Position numbers and translations under genes: made by a program
Part shown: positions 9,677-16,796 of the stretch, piece by piece
Numbering within the stretch: the first letter of the stretch is position 1
Layout: every line of letters begins with the position of its first letter
From: Betaproteobacteria bacterium HGW-Betaproteobacteria-9
GTDB lineage: Bacteria; Pseudomonadota; Gammaproteobacteria; Burkholderiales; Burkholderiaceae_C
NCBI GenBank assembly: GCA_002842215.1
Contig: PHCC01000008.1
Coordinates: forward strand, 1 to 64,000
Direction: 5' to 3'
Length of the DNA stretch: 64,000 bases
Notes under the pieces: generated by a model
What the model was told of the DNA's origin: nothing
What the model saw: the letters and a program-made list of their open reading frames with translations, nothing else
Databases searched by the model: none

Positions 9677-10965
9677 CCCACCCCCGTCGCTTGCCCACTT
9701 CGTTGGGCCGCTCCGCCCTTCAAGGGGCAATGCCTGCGGCCTGGCGAAGCCCGTTCCGCGGCATTCTGGGTTGGGGTGCCCTGCGCGCTGCCGGGTTGGC
9801 GCTGCTGGGGGTTTCGGGCTTTCTTGCATTGCCGGCTTTCGCGGCCACCAAGATCACCATCGCGGTGGTGTCGCTGGACGGTGATCCGCGCCACGCGCCG
9901 CGGCGCATGGAGAAGGCCTACCCGGGCCACCCGACCGGGCGCGCCGTCGACGGCGTGAAGCTGGCGGCGGAGGATTCGGCGTTTGAGCTGGACGCGGCCG
10001 GGCTGGAGCTGGTGGTGAAGGATGTGGTGCTGCTCAACGCGGCTGCGCTGCCCAAGGCGCTGGCCGAGCTGAAGACTTTGAAGGTGCAGCATGTGGTGGC
10101 CGATCTTCCGCTGCCCGAGCTGCGCGCCCTGGTGCAGGCCGCGCCTGCTGCACTGGGCGGCGCCATCGTGTTCAACGCCGCGCTGGACGACGACAGTCTG
10201 CGCGGCGCCCAGTGTGCCGCCCACCTGCTGCACACCGTCCCCAGCCGCGCCATGCTCGGCGACGCGCTGGCCCAGTACCTCGCCGCGCGCAACTGGCGCA
10301 AGGCGCTGCTGTTGCAGGGTCCGTTGCCCGGCGACGCGCTGATGACCGAGGCCTTCAACCGCTCGGCCAAACGCTTTGGCATCAAGGTCGTGGCGCAGAA
10401 GCCGTTCAAGCTCACCGGCGACCCGCGCGAACGCGACCTCGGCAACACGCGCCTGCTCACCGGCGACCGCGAACACGAGGTGGTGGCGGTGATGGACAGC
10501 GACGGCGAGTTCGCGCGTTTGCTGCCCTACGCCACGCAGTGGCCGCGCCCGGTGGTCGGTGCCAACGGCCTGGTGGCCACGGCCTGGCACCCGCAGTGGG
10601 AGCGGTACGGCGGCCCGCAGCTCACGCGCCGCTTTGTCAAGCTGGTGGACCGGTCGATGCAGGGCAACGACTGGGCGGCCTGGGCCGCAGGCCGCGCGGT
10701 GGCCACCGTGCTGGCCGAGAACCCGAAGGCGCCGGTGGCGCAGCAGCTCAAGGCGCTGCGCGGCGGCAGCACCACACTCGACGGCTTCAAGGGCCGCACC
10801 CTGTCATTCCGTGCCTGGGACGGTCAGCTGCGCCAGCCGCTGTTCCTGAGCCATGTCGACGGCGTGGTTGGCAACGCGCCGCTCGAAGGCGTGTTGCACC
10901 CTAAGGAGGTGCTCGATACGCTGGGGTTCGATGAACAGGAAAGTGCATGCAAATCGCGCCCGTGA
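9673..10965 (+). CDS. ABC transporter periplasmic binding protein of the PQQ alcohol dehydrogenase system (PedA1-like)
   Basis: The 430-residue protein belongs to the branched-chain-amino-acid-type periplasmic binding fold associated with PQQ alcohol dehydrogenase loci. The mature part starts near ATKITIAVVSLDGDPRHAPRRM. The signal peptide (LALLGVSGFLALPAFAA) begins only at about residue 41. The first 34 codons coincide with a family-1 repeat, so the protein has either a repeat-derived N-terminal extension or a later start, for example a TTG just before ALLGVSG. The ATGA overlap favours 9673. It overlaps the permease gene by 19 bases. Confidence 0.82.
   Translation: MTHPRRLPTSLGRSALQGAMPAAWRSPFRGILGWGALRAAGLALLGVSGFLALPAFAATKITIAVVSLDGDPRHAPRRMEKAYPGHPTGRAVDGVKLAAEDSAFELDAAGLELVVKDVVLLNAAALPKALAELKTLKVQHVVADLPLPELRALVQAAPAALGGAIVFNAALDDDSLRGAQCAAHLLHTVPSRAMLGDALAQYLAARNWRKALLLQGPLPGDALMTEAFNRSAKRFGIKVVAQKPFKLTGDPRERDLGNTRLLTGDREHEVVAVMDSDGEFARLLPYATQWPRPVVGANGLVATAWHPQWERYGGPQLTRRFVKLVDRSMQGNDWAAWAAGRAVATVLAENPKAPVAQQLKALRGGSTTLDGFKGRTLSFRAWDGQLRQPLFLSHVDGVVGNAPLEGVLHPKEVLDTLGFDEQESACKSRP
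9677..9775 (+). repeat. Family 1 repeat copy B inside the 5' end of a coding sequence
   Basis: The sequence from ACCCACCCCC to GGCATTCTGGGTTGGGG closely matches the intergenic copy at 32919-33013. It lies within the first codons of the binding-protein gene. Confidence 0.75.
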
Positions 10966-11804
10966 ACGCTTCCGTGATGCCGCTCGCAGCGTCCTCGCTG
11001 CCCATGCACCTGCTGCGCGCCTTGCGCGCGGTGGTGGGGCGCGAACTCAATCGCTTCCTGCGCCAGCCCACGCGCCTGGGCTCGGCGCTGGTGCGGCCGC
11101 TGCTGTGGTTCGTGGTGTTTTCGGCCGGTTTCAACAACGTGTTCGGCGTGGCCATCGTGCCGCCCTACGAGACCTACATCGAATACAAGGCCTACATGGT
11201 GCCCGGCCTGCTCGGCATGGTGGCCCTGTTCAACGGCATGCAGAGCTCGCTCTCCATGGTGTACGACCGCGAGATGGGCGTGATGCGCCTGCTGCTCACC
11301 GCGCCGCTGGCGCGCGGCTGGCTGCTGGCCTTCAAGCTGCTCGCAGGCACCTGCCTCTCGGTGCTGCAGATGGTGGTGTTCCTCGCCATCGCCTGGGCCT
11401 TTGGCGTGGAGGTGCCGCTGGCCAACCTGCCGGGCCTGCTGGTCGCCATGGCCTGCGGCGCCACCATGCTCGCCGCGCTCGGGCTGATGCTCTCGGTGTA
11501 CGTGAAGCAGCTGGAGAACTTCGCTGGCACGATGAACTTCGTGATCTTCCCGATGTTTTTCATCAGCCCCGCGCTGTACCCGCTGTGGAAGCTCGAAGAG
11601 TCGGGCGCGTGGTGGTTGCTCAAGCTGGCGGAGTGGAACCCGTTCACCCACGCGGTCGAGGCCATGCGCTATGCGCTGGTGGGGCAGTTCACGGCGCTCT
11701 CGTGGTCGGTGGTGCTTGGATGTGGCGCGGTATTTTTTGTGGCGGCGCTCTGGGGCTACGACCCCCAGCGCGGCTGGGTCAAAAGCAAGGGAGGCGGAGG
11801 ATGA
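10947..11804 (+). CDS. ABC-2 type permease of the PQQ alcohol oxidation system (PedC/LutF-like)
   Basis: This 285-residue inner membrane protein has about six hydrophobic helices and the ABC-2 pattern (RPLLWFVVFSAGF, then GLLGMVALFNGMQSS, and the late FFISPALYPLW loop typical of NodJ-like exporters). It matches the permease family found with PQQ alcohol dehydrogenase clusters. The ABC-2 fold is more usual for export, so the transport direction is not settled by sequence. It overlaps its neighbours on both sides by 19 and 4 bases, so the operon is tight. Confidence 0.88.
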   Translation: MQIAPVNASVMPLAASSLPMHLLRALRAVVGRELNRFLRQPTRLGSALVRPLLWFVVFSAGFNNVFGVAIVPPYETYIEYKAYMVPGLLGMVALFNGMQSSLSMVYDREMGVMRLLLTAPLARGWLLAFKLLAGTCLSVLQMVVFLAIAWAFGVEVPLANLPGLLVAMACGATMLAALGLMLSVYVKQLENFAGTMNFVIFPMFFISPALYPLWKLEESGAWWLLKLAEWNPFTHAVEAMRYALVGQFTALSWSVVLGCGAVFFVAALWGYDPQRGWVKSKGGGG

Positions 11805-12604
11805 ACCCGTTCATTCAACGCCGTCGCATGCTGGGCAGTGGCCTGCTGGCGGCATTGCTGCCCGCAACGCTGCGAGCGCAGGAAGACCAGACCGGCGGCG
11901 ATCCGCTGGGCTCCATGCAATATCCCAGCCTGCGCGAGCAGATCATCGGCAAGTCAACGGCGACGTTCTCCGACGCGGTGATTGTGAAAGGTCCGGCCTT
12001 TGCCGACGACGCGATGAACGTGCCACTGCTGGTGGATGCGCGGGGGCTGAGCCATGTGGGTGGCGGTGTCGCGCGCATCCGTGTGGCGGTGGACCGCAAC
12101 CCGGTGCGCCAGGTGCTGGACTTCGAACCCCTGCGCGCGTTGCCCATGCTGGCGTTTCGCATCCGCATGGAGCAGGCCTCGCCCGTGCGGGCCTTCGTGC
12201 AGACGCGCGACGGCCAGTGGCACGTGGGCAGCACCTGGGTACAGGCATCCGGCGGCGGCTGCACGGTGCCCGGCCTCACCCGCGCCGACGGCTCCTGGAG
12301 CAAGACCCTGGGCCAGGTGCAGGCGCGCTTTTTCAACAACGTGCTCGAAGGCAGCCGCCGCCTGCGCGTGCGCGTGATGCACCCGATGGACACGGGGCTG
12401 GTCGCGGGCATCCCGGCCTTCTACATCGAAGAGTTGCAACTGATCGACAGCGCGGGCCAGGCCTGGTGGAAGCTGGCGCTGCACGAGCCGGTGTCGGAAA
12501 ACCCGCTCATCACCTTCGAGCTGCCGCCACAGGCCGTTCCCGGTCTCAGGCTGATCGGTCGCGACAACAACGGCAACCGCATCGATGCCGAGGTGGGGGC
12601 GTGA
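11801..12604 (+). CDS. Quinoprotein dehydrogenase-associated SoxYZ-like carrier protein
   Basis: The 267-residue exported protein (signal about 1-26, RRRMLGSGLLAALLPATLRAQ) carries a SoxY-like N-terminal part and a SoxZ-like C-terminal part. The key residue is the Cys in ASGGGCTVPG (near residue 150). In SoxY the equivalent Cys of GGCGG carries sulfur intermediates. Here the fused carrier accompanies quinoprotein dehydrogenases and its cargo is unknown. The start has GGAGG just upstream and overlaps the permease stop. Confidence 0.85.
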   Translation: MNPFIQRRRMLGSGLLAALLPATLRAQEDQTGGDPLGSMQYPSLREQIIGKSTATFSDAVIVKGPAFADDAMNVPLLVDARGLSHVGGGVARIRVAVDRNPVRQVLDFEPLRALPMLAFRIRMEQASPVRAFVQTRDGQWHVGSTWVQASGGGCTVPGLTRADGSWSKTLGQVQARFFNNVLEGSRRLRVRVMHPMDTGLVAGIPAFYIEELQLIDSAGQAWWKLALHEPVSENPLITFELPPQAVPGLRLIGRDNNGNRIDAEVGA

Positions 12605-13587
12605 AGCGGATCTGGTTTTCCGTTGCGCTCGCGCTGGCGGGCGCCGCTCAAGCGCAGACTGTCGCCGTGCCGCCGCCCGCCTCGAAGCCCGACGTCGCCA
12701 ACTTTAGCTACGACCTCCATCCGCGCCAGATCGCCGAAGGCACCTGGGTGATCGAGGGCGCCGTGCAGGACTTCAGCCGCGCCAACGGCTGCAACATCAT
12801 CAACACCGCCTTCATCGCTACCGGCGCGGGCGTGGTCGTCATCAACACCGGGCCGTCGCGCCTGTACGGCGAGCAGCAGCGCCGCGCCATCGAACGCATG
12901 ACCCAGGAACCGGTTGTGCGCGTGATCGAGCTCAACCTGCACCCGGACTACTTCTTCGGCAACCAGGCCTGGGCCGACAAACCCACGCAGGCGCTGCCCG
13001 GCAGCATCAGCGGCATGCAGGCCGAAGGAGCGGCCTACGCCGACAACCTCTACCGCCTCTGCGGCGACTGGATGCGCGGCACCGAGTCCACGCCGGCGCG
13101 CGAGGCCGTGCTGCCGCAGACCCTGCAGCTCGGCCAGCACCAGCTGGAACTCAAACGCCTGCACGGCCACACCGCCGACGACCTGGTGCTGCTCGACCAC
13201 CGCACCGGCGTGCTGTTCGCCGGTGGCCTGGTGTTTGCCGAGCGTGTGCCCACCACGCCGCACGCCGACTTCGCCGCCTGGCAGGCCAGCCTCGACGCGC
13301 TGGAGCAGTGGCACGCCAGCGGCGCGGTGAAGCAGGTGGTGCCCAGCCATGGGCCGGTCCACAGCGGTCTGGCCGGTGTGCAGCAGACGCGCGACTGGTT
13401 GCAGTGGCTGACCACACTCATGCAGGAGAGCGCCGAGCGCGGGCTCGACCTTGGTGAGGTGCTGGGCACGCCGGTGCCCGAGCGCTTCAAACGCTGGGCC
13501 GCGCAGCCCGCCGAGCTGCACCGCAGCCTGACGCAGTGGTACCCGCGTTACGAGCTGCGTGTGCTCGGCGCCCCCGGCGCACGCTGA
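12601..13587 (+). CDS. Quinoprotein relay metallo-beta-lactamase-fold protein (SoxH-like)
   Basis: This 328-residue exported protein has a signal peptide ending at AAQAQ and a metallo-beta-lactamase fold. The usual HxHxDH zinc motif is altered to NLHPDY, while GHTADD and SHGP further along retain His and Asp residues. Zinc binding may therefore be reduced or changed. Such proteins are encoded beside the SoxYZ-like carrier in quinoprotein clusters and are thought to act on its cargo. The GTG at 12601 overlaps the previous stop (GTGA); the longer ORF upstream is a shadow. Confidence 0.8.
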   Translation: MKRIWFSVALALAGAAQAQTVAVPPPASKPDVANFSYDLHPRQIAEGTWVIEGAVQDFSRANGCNIINTAFIATGAGVVVINTGPSRLYGEQQRRAIERMTQEPVVRVIELNLHPDYFFGNQAWADKPTQALPGSISGMQAEGAAYADNLYRLCGDWMRGTESTPAREAVLPQTLQLGQHQLELKRLHGHTADDLVLLDHRTGVLFAGGLVFAERVPTTPHADFAAWQASLDALEQWHASGAVKQVVPSHGPVHSGLAGVQQTRDWLQWLTTLMQESAERGLDLGEVLGTPVPERFKRWAAQPAELHRSLTQWYPRYELRVLGAPGAR

Positions 13588-13888
13588 TCCGCGTGCAGCT
13601 GTTGCAACGTGGTTGCGACATTTCTGAACACTGTCACAAGGGTGTCTCCTCACACGGTTCGGGTTTGGCGCAATTGCAGCCACCCGGGACCACTGGCGTG
13701 GCCTTGCGGGGGTATTCCGATCGGTGAAAACCCTAGGGTTTGACGGGTGCCAGGTGCTGGCACAGAAGTTGCCATTTCTTGCTCGCGTGCTTGCCCCGAC
13801 TGGAGAGGGACAACACCAGCGAGCAGCTGGGGCGGCACGGCCAGTTCCCCCAAGCCATCAACTTCACAAACGAGCAGGAGACCACCCA
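13588..13888 (+). promoter_or_regulatory. Regulatory region of the PQQ alcohol dehydrogenase
   Basis: This 301-bp gap contains an interrupted inverted repeat TGTTGCAAC-GTG-GTTGCGACA (13600-13620, one mismatch), which is a possible enhancer site. It also has GGGTATTCC (13710-13718) and the perfect palindrome AAACCCTAGGGTTT (13728-13741). The sigma-54 promoter (separate entry) follows. The inverted repeat is about 140 bp before the promoter, a usual distance for a sigma-54 activator site. Confidence 0.5.
13758..13772 (+). promoter_or_regulatory. Sigma-54 promoter for the PQQ alcohol dehydrogenase
   Basis: TGGCACAGAAGTTGC matches the -24/-12 consensus at all invariant positions, with ten bases between GG and GC. 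It lies about 117 bp upstream of the GTG start. Confidence 0.75.
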
Positions 13889-15610
13889 GTGAAACGCACT
13901 CTATTGAGCCTTTTGGTCATGGCCGCCACGGCCCACGTCAGCGCCCAGGGCGTGACCGACGCGATGATCGCGGACGACGCCAAGACCCCCGACAACGTGC
14001 TCAGCTGGGGCATTGGCACCCAGGGCCAGCGCCACTCGCCGCTGACCGGCATCAACGAAAAAACCATCAGCAAGCTGGTGCCCGTGTGGTCCATGTCTTT
14101 CGGTGGTGAAAAGCAGCGCGGCCAGCAGTCGCAGCCGCTGGTGAACAACGGCAAGATGTTCGTCACCGCGTCCTACTCACGCATCTACGCGGTCGACACC
14201 AAGACCGGCAAGAAGCTCTGGAAGTACGAGCACCGCCTGCCCGAGGGCATCATGCCCTGCTGCGACGTGATCAACCGCGGCGCCGCGCTGTACGACAACC
14301 TCGTCATCTTCGGCACGCTGGACGCCCAGCTCGTGGCGCTCGACCAGGAAACCGGCAAGGTGGTGTGGCGCGAGAAGATCGACGACTACTCCGCTGGCTA
14401 CAGCTACACCGCCGCACCCCTGATCGCCGAAGGCCTGCTCATGACCGGTGTCTCCGGTGGTGAGTTCGGCGTGGTTGGCCGCGTCGAAGCGCGCGACCCC
14501 AAGACCGGCAAGATGGTCTGGACCCGCCCCGTGGTCGAAGGCCACATGGGCTACAAGGACGGCAAGGAAAACGGCATCACCGGCACCACCAACGCTTCGT
14601 GGCCCGGCGAAACCTGGAAGACCGGCGGCGCTGCCACCTGGCTGGGCGGCAGCTACGATCCCAAGACCAAGCTGGCCTACTTCGGCACCGGCAACCCCGG
14701 CCCCTGGAACAGCCATGTGCGCAAGGGCGACAACCTGTACTCGGCCTCCACCGTCGCCATCGACGTGAAGACCGGCCAGATCAAGTGGCACTACCAGACC
14801 ACGCCGAACGACGGCTGGGACTACGACGGCGTGAACGAGTTCATCACCTTCGACATGGACGGCAAGCGCGTCGGTGCCAAGGCCGACCGCAACGGCTTCT
14901 TCTACGTGATGGACGCCGAGAACGGCAAGCTGCTCAACGCCTTTCCCTTCGTGAAGAAGGTGACCTGGGCCACCGGCATCGACCTCAAGACCGGTCGCCC
15001 GAACTTCGACCCGGCCAACCGCCCGGGCGACCCGACCGCCGCCGGTGGCGACGGTGCCAAGGGCAAGTCGGTGTTCTCGGCGCCGGGTTTCCTGGGTGGC
15101 AAGAACCAGATGCCCATGGCCTACAGCCCCAAGACCGGCCTGTTCTACGTGCCCACCAACGAATGGGGCATGGAGATCTGGAACGAGCCCATCACCTACA
15201 AGAAGGGCGCCGCCTACCTGGGCGCGGGTTTCACCATCAAGCCGCTGTTTGACGACCACATCGGATCGCTGCGCGCCATCAACCCCAAGACCGGCAAGGT
15301 CGAGTGGGAAGTCAAGAACGAAGCCCCGCTCTGGGGTGGTGTGCTGACCGCGGGCGACCTGGTGTTCTGGGGCACGCCTGAGGGCTACCTCAAGGCCGCC
15401 GACGCCAAGACCGGCAAGGTGGTGTGGCAGTTCCAGACCGGCTCCGGCGTGGTGGCGCCTCCCATCACCTGGACCGAAGGCGGCGAGCAGTACGTGAGCG
15501 TGGTCTCCGGCTGGGGCGGCGCGGTTCCCCTGTGGGGCGGTGAAGTGGCCAAGAAGGTCAACTTCCTCGAACAGGGCGGCTCGGTCTGGACCTTCAAACT
15601 CATGAAGTGA
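13889..15610 (+). CDS. PQQ-dependent alcohol dehydrogenase with lanthanide signature (methanol/ethanol family, PedH/ExaF/XoxF-like)
   Basis: This 573-residue periplasmic eight-bladed quinoprotein oxidises primary alcohols and passes electrons to cytochrome c. The signal peptide ends at VSAQ (20). Visible residues are the vicinal disulfide Cys124-Cys125 (MPCCDV), metal ligands Glu192 (GGEFG) and Asn269 (GTGNP), and catalytic Asp311 in WDYDGVNE. The extra Asp313, two residues later, is the hallmark of lanthanide-dependent members; calcium enzymes have Ala, Ser or Thr there. No cytochrome domain is fused. The GTG start is set by AGGAG at 13876. The substrate is not resolved by sequence. Confidence 0.93.
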   Translation: MKRTLLSLLVMAATAHVSAQGVTDAMIADDAKTPDNVLSWGIGTQGQRHSPLTGINEKTISKLVPVWSMSFGGEKQRGQQSQPLVNNGKMFVTASYSRIYAVDTKTGKKLWKYEHRLPEGIMPCCDVINRGAALYDNLVIFGTLDAQLVALDQETGKVVWREKIDDYSAGYSYTAAPLIAEGLLMTGVSGGEFGVVGRVEARDPKTGKMVWTRPVVEGHMGYKDGKENGITGTTNASWPGETWKTGGAATWLGGSYDPKTKLAYFGTGNPGPWNSHVRKGDNLYSASTVAIDVKTGQIKWHYQTTPNDGWDYDGVNEFITFDMDGKRVGAKADRNGFFYVMDAENGKLLNAFPFVKKVTWATGIDLKTGRPNFDPANRPGDPTAAGGDGAKGKSVFSAPGFLGGKNQMPMAYSPKTGLFYVPTNEWGMEIWNEPITYKKGAAYLGAGFTIKPLFDDHIGSLRAINPKTGKVEWEVKNEAPLWGGVLTAGDLVFWGTPEGYLKAADAKTGKVVWQFQTGSGVVAPPITWTEGGEQYVSVVSGWGGAVPLWGGEVAKKVNFLEQGGSVWTFKLMK

Positions 15611-15656
15611 TTCAGCGGCAGCGGGGCGCAGCCTGAAGGGGCGGCTCTGCCACATT

Positions 15657-15709
15657 GGGGCGGTGTCGGCCGCCGCACGCGTGCGAACGGTCGACCCCGC
15701 CCCTTTTTT
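15657..15709 (+). terminator. Terminator-like structure after the alcohol dehydrogenase
   Basis: GGGGCGG at 15657 pairs with CCGCCCC at 15697, followed by TTTTTT. The loop is long and itself GC-rich. It would end or attenuate transcription before the cytochrome gene. Confidence 0.5.
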
Positions 15710-15759
15710 GTCCCGTGTTTGTTTTCCATCTCTCTTTTCTTCTTTCAGGTAGCCCTGCC

Positions 15760-16083
15760 ATGCGTACCGTTCTGATCCTTGTCTCTGCCCTCGCTGGCTT
15801 CAGCGCCCCGGTCCACGCGCTCGACGCCGCCGCAGCCATCGAAATGGCCAAGGCCAACGGCTGCTTCTCCTGCCACTCGGCCAACGAAAAAGTGGTCGGT
15901 CCGGCCTACAGCGCCGTGCATGAAAAATACAAGGACGACAAAGACGCCGTGGCCTCGCTGGTGCAGTCCATCCAGTACGGCTCCAAAGGCAAGTGGGGCC
16001 GCATCCCCATGCCGCCGCACCCCGGCATGAGCCCGGCCGACATCAAGACCCTGGCCGAGTGGGTCATGACCATCAAACCGTGA
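15760..16083 (+). CDS. Small periplasmic cytochrome c (class I)
   Basis: The 107-residue protein has a signal peptide (about 1-20), a single haem site CFSCH and a distal Met in RIPMPPHPGM. It has the size and layout of cytochrome c-551/c-552 proteins. Its place right after the quinoprotein suggests it accepts electrons from it. The ATG at 15760 is chosen because the upstream part of the ORF lies in the terminator. It overlaps the next gene by 4 bases (GTGA). Confidence 0.88.
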   Translation: MRTVLILVSALAGFSAPVHALDAAAAIEMAKANGCFSCHSANEKVVGPAYSAVHEKYKDDKDAVASLVQSIQYGSKGKWGRIPMPPHPGMSPADIKTLAEWVMTIKP

Positions 16084-16676
16084 ATCTGCGGCGCACACCG
16101 CCCGCTGCGCGCCGAAGCTGGCGCGGGGGGCTGGCCTGTGCGCTGCTGTGTGGCCTGAGTCCCACCGCGGGTGCCCAGGCCTTCGAGCTGAGCGGCGAGA
16201 AAGCGCTGGTGGCGCTCACCAAGGATGGCCAGCGCACCCGCATTGGCGCGGTGTTTTTCGAGCCGCAGGGGCAGGGCACCGCCCGCTTCCGCGTGCAGAT
16301 GGACCCCGCCGTGATGCGCGACCATTTCCTCTCCATGCGCGAATTCAAGTGCCTGCCCGCCGCGCAGGAAATCAGCTGCTTCGTCCCTTACCCCTATGCC
16401 CAGCCCGGCACCGTCTCGCCCGGCCAGTTCGCCTGGCTGGAGCACAGCCTGCTGTTCTTCTTCAAGCAGCCGGCCGACTTCGGGGCCAAGCTGTGGAACG
16501 GCATCATTTTCAAGTTCAGCCTTACGCCCACCGGCCTCGTGGGCAAGCCGCAGGCGGTGGACCTCAACCGCATCGGCGTGCCGCCGGACAACCTGAACGA
16601 ACCGCCCTACGGCGCCTTTGATCGCGACGACTTCCCGCCTGGGGCGCGCTGGGTGCGGGAATTGCGCATCGAGTGA
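16080..16676 (+). CDS. Secreted protein of unknown function in the quinoprotein operon
   Basis: The GTG at 16080 overlaps the cytochrome stop and gives a 198-residue protein with a signal peptide (RRSWRGGLACALLCGLSPTAGAQ). The mature part has two cysteines (FKCLP and ISCFVPYPYAQPG) that could form a disulfide. No family is recognised. Translational coupling points to a role in alcohol oxidation or cytochrome maturation, which is inference only. Confidence 0.7.
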   Translation: MNLRRTPPAARRSWRGGLACALLCGLSPTAGAQAFELSGEKALVALTKDGQRTRIGAVFFEPQGQGTARFRVQMDPAVMRDHFLSMREFKCLPAAQEISCFVPYPYAQPGTVSPGQFAWLEHSLLFFFKQPADFGAKLWNGIIFKFSLTPTGLVGKPQAVDLNRIGVPPDNLNEPPYGAFDRDDFPPGARWVRELRIE

Positions 16677-16796
16677 GGCGGGCCCGGGCCGGTACGCCGC
16701 GGGCCTCGGCTGCGCTCAAAACGCCTGCCGCACAGGACTGTGGCCATTCGGTGGCGCTTTTCGAGAGGCTGTGCATTTTTCCGGTAATGTGCTGGC

